DNA of 64,000 nucleotides from Bacteroidota bacterium (GTDB lineage: Bacteria; Bacteroidota; Bacteroidia; Bacteroidales; Dysgonomonadaceae). Location: NCBI GenBank assembly GCA_023424395.1, contig JAFADY010000055.1, positions 28,800 through 92,799 on the forward strand. Reading direction: 5' to 3'. The stretch's first letter is position 1. Each line of letters begins with the position of its first letter. A program made the position numbers and the translations under genes. A model generated the notes under the pieces. The model ran no database searches. It was given only the letters and a program-made list of their open reading frames with translations, and was not told the DNA's origin. Shown piece after piece: positions 1-7,119 of the stretch.

Positions 1-1
1 T

Positions 2-217
2 TTGCTCGAAATTGACAAGCCGATCTTGCGAGATTACCGCAAAATCGATTCGTTTGTTGCGCTCATTTGCATGGAAGGTAACGGCATATTAAAAGACAGC
101 AAAAACAACCATACCGTCTATCGGCAAGGTGAAACCATCCTTATTCCTGCCGACACGAAATTTACCGAAATCATACCCGAGAATCGCACAAAAATTTTGG
201 AAACATTTGTACAATAA
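2..217 (+). CDS. manA: Mannose-6-phosphate isomerase, C-terminal end (partial)
   Basis: The first 71 codons seen are the end of a gene that begins before the window. The stretch with 'YRKIDSFVALICMEG' and 'GETILIPA' fits the C-terminal cupin of type I phosphomannose isomerases as found in Bacteroidota, which interconvert mannose-6-phosphate and fructose-6-phosphate in the cytosol. The metal-binding N-terminal cupin is outside the window, so catalytic residues cannot be checked. hemH starts 11 bases after the stop, so the two may be co-transcribed. Another cupin isomerase could end the same way; the assignment rests on the C-terminal pattern alone. Confidence 0.7.
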   Translation: MLEIDKPILRDYRKIDSFVALICMEGNGILKDSKNNHTVYRQGETILIPADTKFTEIIPENRTKILETFVQ

Positions 218-228
218 AATCCGAGAAT

Positions 229-1194
229 ATGCACGCCATTTTATTAGTTAACGTAGGAACTCCCGAAAGCTGTACCCGAAAAGATGTACAGAAATTCATC
301 GGCGAAATGCTTTCCGATCCGTTGGTTTTCGGGAAAAAAGAATGGCAAGCCAAGTTTTTGGCGCAAAATATTATAGCTCCGTTATCGTCCAAAAGATCAT
401 TCGAAAAATATAAAAAAATTTGGCGTAAAGAAAAACCGCTTATATCTCCTCTTTTATACTACATGCACCAACTGGCAATTGCATTGGAAAAACAAAAAAA
501 TATTCCGGTGGAAATTGCCATGCGATATGGCGAGCCGAGTATTGCACAAGGATTGAAAAAATTAGAAGAGAAATGTCCGTTGTTGCACGAGGTGATCGTT
601 TTTCCCATGTTTCCTCAATATGCGCAATCCACCTCGCAAGCCATTATCGACGAAGCGGCACGCTTGTTTTATCAACATCCGCACTCTTATCGGTTAAAAT
701 TCATTGACCCTTATTTCGATCATCCCGCTTTTATCAATGCGTTGACTTTAAACGCAAGAAATTACTTAAAAGATGTGGATAAAGTTGTTTTCAGTTGCCA
801 CAGTTTGCCCATCGATCAAGTTACCGCCGGTTGGAAAAAAGGCAAAGAGTTCGATTATGTTTATCAAGTGAAAGAAACCATCGGACTTTTTTGCGAAAAG
901 TTGAATATCGATGTTCAACACGCCATCGTGCTTTATTCGTCGCAACGCGGAAAAAATTGGCTAAAACCTTTTTTGAATACGGATATTGCCGATTTGCCTA
1001 AGTTAGGATGGAAAAAAATTGCGGTTATTGCGCCGGGATTTCCGATCGACAATTTGGAAACACTTTACGATATTGATATTGAAGCTCGAAAGCTCTTTAT
1101 GAACGCCGGAGGCGAAAAATTTAACTTTGTGTCTTCGCTCAACGATTCCGATGAGTTTGTTGAAGCCATTTGGAAAATAGTATCGGGGGTATAA
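229..1194 (+). CDS. hemH: Ferrochelatase
   Basis: A 321-residue protein of normal ferrochelatase length, which inserts ferrous iron into protoporphyrin IX as the last step of protoheme synthesis. It opens with 'MHAILLVNVGTPES', the usual family start, and carries the conserved 'FSCHSLP' segment around residue 190 whose histidine binds the metal, plus the 'PGFPIDNLET' segment near residue 270. The ATG at 229 places this conserved start at residue 1. The gene sits 11 bases after the preceding isomerase and 4 bases before the propeller gene, so an operon is likely. Heme demand fits the large catalase encoded near 53 kb. Confidence 0.93.
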   Translation: MHAILLVNVGTPESCTRKDVQKFIGEMLSDPLVFGKKEWQAKFLAQNIIAPLSSKRSFEKYKKIWRKEKPLISPLLYYMHQLAIALEKQKNIPVEIAMRYGEPSIAQGLKKLEEKCPLLHEVIVFPMFPQYAQSTSQAIIDEAARLFYQHPHSYRLKFIDPYFDHPAFINALTLNARNYLKDVDKVVFSCHSLPIDQVTAGWKKGKEFDYVYQVKETIGLFCEKLNIDVQHAIVLYSSQRGKNWLKPFLNTDIADLPKLGWKKIAVIAPGFPIDNLETLYDIDIEARKLFMNAGGEKFNFVSSLNDSDEFVEAIWKIVSGV

Positions 1195-1198
1195 TTTT

Positions 1199-2119
1199 AT
1201 GAAACACTTTGCTTTCTTTTTTCTTTGTTTCATTATAACTTTTTCTGCTTTCCCACAATCATCCGGAAATGTAGAGAGTGAACTTGTTTTGTTAAATATC
1301 GAAACCGGAAAAGAAAAAGTAATTTTACGCGAAAAGCGTCATTTCGAAGCGCCCAACTGGTCGCGCGACGGTAAATTTTTAATTGTTAACTCCGGTGGAA
1401 AATTAGAAAAGATATCGGTAAAAGGTAAAAAACTCGGCATTATCGACACCGGATTTGCCGATAATTGCAATAATGACCACGGACTTAGTTTCGATGGAAA
1501 ATGGCTTATAATAAGTCACAACGATTCGAGGGTTTCTTCTTCGGGCGGTAATTCACGCATTTTTATTCTTTCCGCTCATGGTGGCGTTCCACGACTGATC
1601 ACAGCCAATTATCCGAGTTATTGGCACGGAGTTAGTCCCGATAATCAATGGGTTACTTATTGCGCCATGCGAAACGGTGAATGGGATATATACAAAACCC
1701 ATACCATTACCGATGAAGAAATTCGCCTTACCAATGCCGAAGGTTTGGATGACGGGCCTGAATACAGTTACGACGGGCAATGGATTTATTTCAACAGCCA
1801 TCGTACCGGACGAATGCACATTTACCGGATGCAAACCGATGGCAGCGAACAAACGCAACTCACTTTTGATGATTACGACAATTGGTTTCCCCACCCTTCT
1901 CCCGATAACAAAAACGCAGTTTATATTGCTTATATCGAAGACCAAAATGGCGGACATCCGTTCGGTAAAGACGTAAAACTTCGTTTATTAAATGTGGAAA
2001 CCAAGGCAGTTCGTGACCTTACACCAATCTTCTATGGCGGGCAAGGAACTATAAACATACACAGCTGGTCGCCCGATGGAAAATCCATTGCATTTGTAAG
2101 ATATATCAACAACAATTAA
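1199..2119 (+). CDS. TolB-like WD40/PD40 beta-propeller protein, exported
   Basis: A 306-residue protein with an N-terminal signal peptide (hydrophobic 'FAFFFLCFIITFSAFP') and repeated PD40/TolB-type blades marked by 'DGKWLIIS', 'SPDNQWVTY', 'SYDGQWIYFNSHRTG' and 'SPDGKSIAF'. Such proteins fold as six-bladed propellers in the periplasm; this one lacks any extra catalytic domain. It is not TolB itself, which is longer and has an N-terminal alpha/beta domain. It follows hemH by 4 bases and precedes the DUF72 gene by 4 bases. The family resembles the propellers of S9 peptidases, but no peptidase domain is present. Ligand and partner are unknown. Confidence 0.85.
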   Translation: MKHFAFFFLCFIITFSAFPQSSGNVESELVLLNIETGKEKVILREKRHFEAPNWSRDGKFLIVNSGGKLEKISVKGKKLGIIDTGFADNCNNDHGLSFDGKWLIISHNDSRVSSSGGNSRIFILSAHGGVPRLITANYPSYWHGVSPDNQWVTYCAMRNGEWDIYKTHTITDEEIRLTNAEGLDDGPEYSYDGQWIYFNSHRTGRMHIYRMQTDGSEQTQLTFDDYDNWFPHPSPDNKNAVYIAYIEDQNGGHPFGKDVKLRLLNVETKAVRDLTPIFYGGQGTINIHSWSPDGKSIAFVRYINNN

Positions 2120-2123
2120 TTAT

Positions 2124-3011
2124 ATGAAATACGGAAAAGTAGAAGATCCGGCGGATGTGGATTTCACGTTACCAAAGGACGACAAAGCCACCGCTGAAAT
2201 TCTTAAGAAAGCATCTGGCAAAGAATTTGAAGTTTTTATCGGCTGCGCCAAGTGGAACAAAAAAGATTTGAAAGGTTTCTATCCGCGCGGCACAAAGGAC
2301 GAATTAACTTACTACTCACGGCAATTCAATTCCATTGAGTTAAATTCCGTTTTCTATAATATGCCGAAGGCTGAACAAGTGGTAACCTGGAAAAACAAGA
2401 CACCCGAAAATTTCAAGTTCTTCCCGAAGATCACCCAATCCATCAGCCATTTTCGTCGGTTGAAAGACGTGGAAGAATTGACCAAAGAATACTGCGATGC
2501 CATCTCTCATTTCGAAGAAAAACTCGGGATGTGTTTTCTGCAACTCCACGAAAATTTCGGTGTGAAAAATTTCGATTTGTTAAAAGCATTTGTCGAAAAT
2601 TTCCCGAAAGCTATTCCTTTAGCGGTGGAAGTGCGCAGCAAAGAATGGTTTTCGGATAAAGCCGTTTGGGAAGAATATTGCGCATTTTTGCAGGCGCACT
2701 CCACCGCTAATATACTTGTGGACACCGCCGGCAGGCGCGATATGATGCACATGAGGCTGACCACGCCACACGCTTTTATTCGTTTCGTTGGATGCAACGT
2801 AGATGAAATCGATTACCGCCGCATCGATGATTGGGTGGACAGAATTGAGAAATGGCACAAAGGAGGAGGGCTACAATATCTATATTTTTTTGTACATCAA
2901 AACGTAGAATTGTCTTCGCCTTTGTTTTCTGCTTATTTAATTGAGAAATTGAATAAAAGATTGAACATTCAATTACACGTTCCGGAAATGGCGAGTGAGC
3001 AACTAAAATAA
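2124..3011 (+). CDS. DUF72 family protein
   Basis: A 295-residue protein with DUF72 landmarks: 'VFIGCAKWNKKDLKGFYP' near residue 38, 'EYYSRQFNSIELNSVFY'-like segment near 65, 'FKFFPKITQSISH' near 97, and 'VEVRSKEWF' near 170. The fold is a TIM-barrel-like domain and the biochemical role remains unsettled. It has an N-terminal extension of about 35 residues before the conserved GCAKW strand. It is the last gene of the plus-strand run that begins with manA and hemH, starting 4 bases after the propeller gene. Confidence 0.88.
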   Translation: MKYGKVEDPADVDFTLPKDDKATAEILKKASGKEFEVFIGCAKWNKKDLKGFYPRGTKDELTYYSRQFNSIELNSVFYNMPKAEQVVTWKNKTPENFKFFPKITQSISHFRRLKDVEELTKEYCDAISHFEEKLGMCFLQLHENFGVKNFDLLKAFVENFPKAIPLAVEVRSKEWFSDKAVWEEYCAFLQAHSTANILVDTAGRRDMMHMRLTTPHAFIRFVGCNVDEIDYRRIDDWVDRIEKWHKGGGLQYLYFFVHQNVELSSPLFSAYLIEKLNKRLNIQLHVPEMASEQLK

Positions 3012-3487
3012 TCAACGTTTTCGTCCCCAAATCTTCATAAAAACGTAACCGGTTTTATTTTTCTATTCTTAGTAATTCATCTAATTTTACACAAAATTTA
3101 GATGATTCAGGGAGAAAAACTGCCGGATGAAAAATCAGCAACAGAATACACACAATCCGTTTACTTTACGAAACGAAAAAATGAGCGTGGTTTCTAATAG
3201 AAACCACGCTAAAAGCAAACGTACAAAATCCGTTAAAGCAATCGCTCTGATCCAGTTGGCGGGATGGATGCTATACTTTGCAATTAATGCCTTGAGTTTT
3301 CTAAAAACTCAACTTCCGCTACCTTTCGCGCAAACTTCCATCTTTTCAAATATAGGATCGGCGCTGTCCAACGAGTTTTCACAACTGCCTTTTATTTGGC
3401 TCACGTAAAGAAATTTCATAAAAAAATTTCCGCACAGAAAATGAATACCTGGCGGAAGAGCGGTTAGGATAAATAAAAAAGCTGTTT
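3012..3487. other. Intergenic stretch with a hairpin and a doubtful ORF
   Basis: About 475 bases without a convincing gene. It contains a perfect 11-bp inverted repeat (3184-3194 with 3200-3210, loop taata) that could end transcription. Apart from this and the doubtful ORF at 3127-3408, I see no RNA gene or promoter that matches the Bacteroidota consensus well. Confidence 0.6.
3127..3408 (+). CDS. Doubtful small ORF, one possible membrane segment
   Basis: A 93-codon ORF with one hydrophobic stretch ('AIALIQLAGWMLYFAI'). It reads straight through the perfect hairpin at 3184-3210, which is odd for a real gene, and its N-terminal third is compositionally simple. I do not recognise a family. It may be a chance ORF in the space between two converging units; listed only because nothing else fills this region. 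Confidence 0.2.
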   Translation: MKNQQQNTHNPFTLRNEKMSVVSNRNHAKSKRTKSVKAIALIQLAGWMLYFAINALSFLKTQLPLPFAQTSIFSNIGSALSNEFSQLPFIWLT

Positions 3488-3607
3488 TTATTCGTCGCGT
3501 CTGAGTCTTATTTTGTGAACAGGTGGAATCATTCTTTTTCGGTTTAGGTACATTTCATAAACCCAGTAAAGAATTAATCCGGCTAAAACTTTCTTTTTGA
3601 ATTTCAT
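3488..3607 (-). CDS. Small basic protein, 39 residues, possible membrane anchor
   Basis: A 39-codon ORF starting 7 bases after the stop of the SPOR-protein gene on the same strand. It reads MKFKKKVLAGLILYWVYEMY and then a basic tail 'LNRKRMIPPVHKIRLRRDE'. The N-terminal lysines, a short hydrophobic stretch (residues 7-20) and an arginine-rich tail look like a real short membrane-associated protein rather than noise. Close spacing suggests it is translated with the upstream gene. I do not recognise a named family and no function is proposed. Confidence 0.5.
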   Translation of the reverse strand: MKFKKKVLAGLILYWVYEMYLNRKRMIPPVHKIRLRRDE

Positions 3608-3614
3608 AGCAGAA

Positions 3615-4574
3615 TTAATATTTCAACAGCCAAGCGTCACGATGTTCGGCTTGATTAACATGTAAATCGCGTAGAAATAATTCGGCTTCCATTTGGTTTA
3701 TAAACGATGCAGCATACACATCTATTCTGCCGGGGCGCTCTAACCATGCGGTTTCTGAAAAGCCTTCGGCTTTTAGTTGTTCGGTTATTTGCTCTGCTAC
3801 TTTGCGGACTTCATAAACACCCATCACGATGTAATATTTCTTTACATCGGTTTGCACGGGATGAGCGGTCGGTTCTTCGTTTTCAGTCAGAATAGTATTC
3901 TCAACTTTATTTTGTGTGGGAGTTTCATCGATAGAAGGTGTCTCCACAGCAACCGATTTTTCTTTCGCAATTGATTTATCGCTCAAAAAACCGCCCTCCG
4001 AAAATATTTGCGCATATTGTCTTTGCAACGGATTATCTTGCACCGGCACAAAGAACATGATTAAAGCAATCGCAACGGCTGCCGCCGCTCCAATGCCGAT
4101 ATTTCGTAACAGATGTTTGCCATTCGCCTGCGGCCGGTTTTTCTCTCTGCCGGGCTGTAATTGAATAATAGGTTTCAGTGACGCCTGCGATAGTCCGAAA
4201 AATTCGGGGCGGACAAATGGTTTCGGCAGATAAATAAACTGATTATCGTTATTCATTTTTATAGAGCCGAGTTCGCCTAAATCGATATTTTTATCCTCTC
4301 TTAGTTTATGCCTCAACAGTTTAACCGAATCTTCCACTTGTTTCGTGGCTTCATCGAAAGAAATGTTGTTGGTTTTCATGTACGATTGCACCAGCAATCC
4401 ATCGTTGTGCGTAAGGTCTCGGTTAAAACCCAACTCACAAGCGGGAGCATTGAATGACGATATTCCATCGCGTTTTGCGTTGTTTGCATTTATAACAAAA
4501 CCGCCGAAATTCGGAACGATAACACAGTTATGTTCATGCAATAAAAATTCTATGTATGAAATGAGTTGGTTCAT
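3615..4574 (-). CDS. HU-CCDC81 domain and SPOR domain membrane protein
   Basis: A 319-residue protein in three parts. Residues 1-135 match the tandem HU-like (CCDC81-type) domains found in Bacteroidota, with 'HNCVIVPNFGGFV' near the start and 'DLGELGSIKMN'. A single membrane helix follows at about 158-176 ('IGIGAAAAVAIALIMFFVP'). The C-terminal 75 residues form a SPOR domain ('KKYYIVMGVYEVRKVAEQ'), which in other proteins binds denuded septal peptidoglycan. The layout suggests a DNA- or protein-binding cytosolic part linked to the cell wall at division, which is an inference. A Bacteroidota -7 element lies just upstream (4586-4579). Confidence 0.85.
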   Translation of the reverse strand: MNQLISYIEFLLHEHNCVIVPNFGGFVINANNAKRDGISSFNAPACELGFNRDLTHNDGLLVQSYMKTNNISFDEATKQVEDSVKLLRHKLREDKNIDLGELGSIKMNNDNQFIYLPKPFVRPEFFGLSQASLKPIIQLQPGREKNRPQANGKHLLRNIGIGAAAAVAIALIMFFVPVQDNPLQRQYAQIFSEGGFLSDKSIAKEKSVAVETPSIDETPTQNKVENTILTENEEPTAHPVQTDVKKYYIVMGVYEVRKVAEQITEQLKAEGFSETAWLERPGRIDVYAASFINQMEAELFLRDLHVNQAEHRDAWLLKY

Positions 4575-4578
4575 ATGG

Positions 4579-4586
4579 CAAAGATA
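4579..4586 (-). promoter_or_regulatory. Predicted -7 element for the SPOR-protein gene
   Basis: On the minus strand the sequence is TATCTTTG, a full match to the Bacteroidota TAnnTTTG element, just 5 bases before the ATG. No clear TTTG lies 19-21 bases further upstream, so the leader would be very short and the assignment is moderate. Confidence 0.4.
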
Positions 4587-4630
4587 AAAATTTTAGATTT
4601 GAAACAGAAAAAAGTTTCCGGATTTTTCAG

Positions 4631-5206
4631 TTACTTTTTTACTTTGTTTGGATTCCGATTGGCAAAATCTTTCCAACTTTTGTATTTTGTGTCTTGTGAA
4701 TTGATCCCCGATTGGTAATAATGGCACAAAGCAGCAGCCAAACCATCGGAAGCATCCAGTTGCGGCAGCATGTTCTCATCCGGAATATGCAGGATTTTTT
4801 GCAGCATATAAGCCACTTGTTCTTTAGCGGCCCGGCCATTTCCCGTAATGGCCATTTTAATTTTCAACGGAGCGTACTCAAAGATCGGAATATCGCGCGA
4901 AATAGCAGCAGCCATCGCTACGCCTTGCGCCCGCCCCAGCTTGAGCATGCTTTGCACGTTTTTTCCATAAAAAGGCGCTTCGATAGCCATTTCATCCGGT
5001 AAAAACTCTTCTATGAGTCCGATAACGCGAGCGTGAATTTTTGCCAAACGCAGGTAATGGTCTTCGTATTTGTCGAGTTGCATCACGCCCATAGCTTGCA
5101 GCGCAGGCTTGTTGTTTTCCACTTTTAAGATTCCGTATCCCATCACCTGCGTTCCCGGATCGATACCCAAAATAATCCGTTCCTTTATTATCGGGTTTGG
5201 TATCAT
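4631..5206 (-). CDS. ruvC: Crossover junction endodeoxyribonuclease RuvC
   Basis: A 191-residue Holliday-junction resolvase that cuts four-way junctions bound by RuvAB. The acidic catalytic residues are visible: D16 in '[12 protein letters not shown]', E76 in '[10 protein letters not shown]', and D151/D154 in '[14 protein letters not shown]'. The fold is RNase H-like. About 8 extra residues precede the usual start, and the ATG at 5206 overlaps the stop of the DUF4286 gene by 4 bases (ATGA), which supports this start and translational coupling. Length is typical for Bacteroidota. Confidence 0.95.
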   Translation of the reverse strand: MIPNPIIKERIILGIDPGTQVMGYGILKVENNKPALQAMGVMQLDKYEDHYLRLAKIHARVIGLIEEFLPDEMAIEAPFYGKNVQSMLKLGRAQGVAMAAAISRDIPIFEYAPLKIKMAITGNGRAAKEQVAYMLQKILHIPDENMLPQLDASDGLAAALCHYYQSGINSQDTKYKSWKDFANRNPNKVKK

Positions 5207-5511
5207 AAATCGATGGGTTGTAACAAGGTCGCGAATCCGAGAATACTTTGTTTGAACTTGTGAAGCACCAGCAAATAAAGTTTTTTACCGGTACTGTTGT
5301 TCCATTTCTCTAAACTTTCCAGGTTATCGGCTTTAAACTCTAAAGCAAAAGAATATCCTTCATCCTCATCCTGGCCAAAAATGCGTGTCAATCTCGCTTC
5401 TTTCATTATATCACCCTTGGTGGCAAGAGGGATATATTCATCGCGGAGAAAAGTCAAGAATTCATTTTGTAAACCTTCCGGAACCTGAAAGGTTGTATTG
5501 TAGATGATCAT
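5203..5511 (-). CDS. DUF4286 family protein
   Basis: A 102-residue small protein of the DUF4286 family, a ferredoxin-like (dimeric alpha/beta-barrel type) fold seen next to ruvC in many Bacteroidota. Visible features are '[11 protein letters not shown]' at the start and '[10 protein letters not shown]' near residue 24. No catalytic motif is evident. It shares a 4-base overlap with ruvC. A good promoter (TTTG at 5570-5567, 19-base spacer, TATATTTG at 5547-5540, minus strand) precedes it. Confidence 0.85.
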   Translation of the reverse strand: MIIYNTTFQVPEGLQNEFLTFLRDEYIPLATKGDIMKEARLTRIFGQDEDEGYSFALEFKADNLESLEKWNNSTGKKLYLLVLHKFKQSILGFATLLQPIDL

Positions 5512-5536
5512 TTTTTGATTTTCCGATATTTATTGG

Positions 5537-5566
5537 TTGCAAATATAAACAAATTATCTATCTTTG
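5537..5566 (+). promoter_or_regulatory. Promoter of tRNA-Ala
   Basis: TTG (5537-5539), a 19-base spacer and TATCTTTG (5559-5566) match the Bacteroidota promoter. The tRNA begins 13 bases after the -7 element. It overlaps the minus-strand promoter of the DUF4286 gene almost entirely. Confidence 0.7.
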
Positions 5567-5570
5567 CAAA
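5540..5570 (-). promoter_or_regulatory. Promoter of the DUF4286-ruvC operon
   Basis: On the minus strand a perfect TTTG (5570-5567), a 19-base spacer and TATATTTG (5547-5540) match the Bacteroidota housekeeping promoter exactly. It overlaps the divergent tRNA-Ala promoter. Confidence 0.75.
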
Positions 5571-5579
5571 CACAAAAAC

Positions 5580-5653
5580 GGGGGATTAGCTCATCTGGCT
5601 AGAGCGTTTGACTGGCAGTCAAAAGGTGATCGGTTCGAGTCCGATATTCTCCA
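5580..5653 (+). tRNA. tRNA-Ala (anticodon GGC)
   Basis: A full cloverleaf can be drawn. The acceptor stem GGGGGAT pairs with ATTCTCC, including the G3-U70 wobble that marks alanine tRNAs. The D arm is GCTC/GAGC, the anticodon loop CTGGCAG gives GGC between TTTGA and TCAAA, the variable loop has 5 bases, and the T arm is ATCGG/CCGAT around TTCGAGT. The discriminator is A. CCA is not encoded (ACA follows), as is common in Bacteroidota. Confidence 0.95.
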
Positions 5654-5661
5654 CAAAAAGC

Positions 5662-5698
5662 AATCGGCTCATTTCTCACGATTTGAGCCGATTTTTTT
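5662..5698 (+). terminator. Terminator of tRNA-Ala
   Basis: A perfect 10-bp stem, AATCGGCTCA (5662-5671) with TGAGCCGATT (5684-5693), followed by a run of T. It lies 8 bases after the tRNA and before the convergent 3' end of the QmoC-like gene. Confidence 0.85.
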
Positions 5699-5719
5699 GT
5701 TATAATTGCTCTCCCCTGT

Positions 5720-6775
5720 TCAGGATTTCGCCAACTCTTTCAATTTCGCAAAATACATTGCGAACGAGCGGTACAAAAAGTGCGTCCATTTGCCGAATGG
5801 CACAATAAGGAGCGCCCATTGTGCAAGCACCGTTAAATGAATGACATACAGCAATTTATTTGCTTCTAACAGGTTAAAATCGATGAACAAACGTACCATA
5901 AAAGCCGTCAGTCCCATCAGCAACAACCAGACAACAAAGAACCAATCAGATGGCTGCGATTTCTTGGCCAACGCTTTTTTCTTCTGAATACGGTCTTTCA
6001 CGAAATCTACGGTAATGATGAAAATAAAGGCGCTCTCCAAATACCCGAGAATAATTACAAACAGATTATCCGTGCCGAACCAATTTAGGAACACGGTTGT
6101 AAACAACAACGATAGGTATGCGATTACCAAAATCAAGTGTTCTAACCACCGGAAATGATTGTCTTCACAATCTTTGGCGCGTTTCTGCGTGAACATGTGC
6201 ACAAATAAATCGCTTAACGCCGTGAAATAGTGCTTAAGCGGCGCTTTAGTGCCCGTTTTTACCACCGTGAAATACCACATCCTAAGTAAGTTTGGAATAA
6301 AAATTACCACAAAAACGGTTGCAATGGCTAACATTTCAAACAAATGTCCGTAGTGCAACATCGTTTCCAGTTCCCAGTTTACCGAATTGGCGAAAAACAA
6401 TACACCAGCAAACACCAGCAACATAGCGGTAATAAACGCCGGCAGGTATTTATAGAACAAACCCGAAAGTCCCGTCCAATCGTATTTTGCTGTGAGCCAG
6501 CGGCGCAACGACATCATCAGTTCGCCCGGATTAGCGTCTTGCGGACAATGCGTGCTGCACTCGCCGCAATAATAGCATTCCCAAGGCTTTAACGATGTTT
6601 TTATTTCATCTTCCAAACCTACCACGCTCATACGAACCAATTCGCGGGGAAACGACACATCCTGTGTGGCAAGCGAGCAAACCGCTGTACAATTTCCGCA
6701 GTTGTAGCAGGCATTAAAGTTTACTCCTCCGTATTTCTTGAGGTTTTTTCCAAATTTGGGATTTATCGTTGCCAT
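5720..6775 (-). CDS. QmoC/HdrC-HdrE-like membrane iron-sulfur protein
   Basis: A 351-residue protein joining an HdrC-like ferredoxin domain to a NarI/HdrE-like membrane part. Two 4Fe-4S motifs are visible: C23, C26, C29, C33 in 'ACYNCGNCTAVC' and C67, C70, C73, C77 in 'ECYYCGECSTHCPQDANP'. From about residue 105 there are roughly six membrane helices, which in QmoC carry heme b and meet the quinone pool. The ATG overlaps the stop of the preceding small gene by one base (TAATG). Family knowledge suggests it links the cytosolic HdrA-like flavoproteins to quinones; the direction of electron flow cannot be told from sequence. Confidence 0.85.
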   Translation of the reverse strand: MATINPKFGKNLKKYGGVNFNACYNCGNCTAVCSLATQDVSFPRELVRMSVVGLEDEIKTSLKPWECYYCGECSTHCPQDANPGELMMSLRRWLTAKYDWTGLSGLFYKYLPAFITAMLLVFAGVLFFANSVNWELETMLHYGHLFEMLAIATVFVVIFIPNLLRMWYFTVVKTGTKAPLKHYFTALSDLFVHMFTQKRAKDCEDNHFRWLEHLILVIAYLSLLFTTVFLNWFGTDNLFVIILGYLESAFIFIITVDFVKDRIQKKKALAKKSQPSDWFFVVWLLLMGLTAFMVRLFIDFNLLEANKLLYVIHLTVLAQWALLIVPFGKWTHFLYRSFAMYFAKLKELAKS

Positions 6776-7056
6776 TATTTGTTCAGTTTATAAGTGAAAT
6801 ACTCGTCCATATCGTCAATTTGCCCTACTTTTAAAACGCCGTATTTTACAAGCGTCATCATATAATAAAGCATATCGGGTCGGGACATTCCTGTTTTTTC
6901 GGAAACTTGGACAACGGTGAGTTCTTCTTCTCCCAATGTTTCGGTAATTTGTTTTTTTATCCGGTTAAATTCCTTCAAATTTTCTTTTACATGTTCGGGA
7001 ACGCCCTGTTTATCACGCAGGTATTTTGCTGTTTTCCCTTTTTCAACTCCATCCAT
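6775..7056 (-). CDS. Small helix-turn-helix-like protein within the Hdr/Qmo-like operon
   Basis: A 93-residue soluble protein whose middle ('ELTVVQVSEKTGMSRPDMLYYMMTLVKYG', given here in parts: VSEKTGMSRPD then LYYMMTLVKYGVL) reads like a winged-helix DNA-binding motif, ending in an acidic 'IDDMDEYF' tail. No cysteines are present, so it is not an electron carrier. It is locked between the HdrA-like and QmoC-like genes, with a one-base TAATG overlap to the latter. It could be a local regulator or a structural partner of the complex. Similar small proteins beside HdrA-type genes are known to me only as hypothetical, so the function is open. Confidence 0.6.
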   Translation of the reverse strand: MDGVEKGKTAKYLRDKQGVPEHVKENLKEFNRIKKQITETLGEEELTVVQVSEKTGMSRPDMLYYMMTLVKYGVLKVGQIDDMDEYFTYKLNK

Positions 7057-7082
7057 ATCTGTTTATGATTGTATTGTCGAGT

Positions 7083-7117
7083 TTTCTAATTTCTAATTTC
7101 TAATTTCTAATTTCTGA
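7083..7117. repeat. Heptamer tandem repeat (TTTCTAA)
   Basis: Four perfect copies of TTTCTAA (7083-7110) and a fifth with one change (TTTCTGA) lie in the gap between the HdrA-like gene and the small helix-turn-helix-like gene. Other 7-base arrays with different units occur at 22531 and 24308-24441. Confidence 0.9.
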
Positions 7118-7119
7118 TT

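Noticed and set aside
5580..5698. tRNA-Ala as an integration site
   Set aside because: No integrase follows and no copy of the tRNA 3' end was noticed downstream.
7083..7117. TTTCTAA array as a CRISPR array
   Set aside because: Units are 7 bases, contiguous and without spacers; no cas gene is present.
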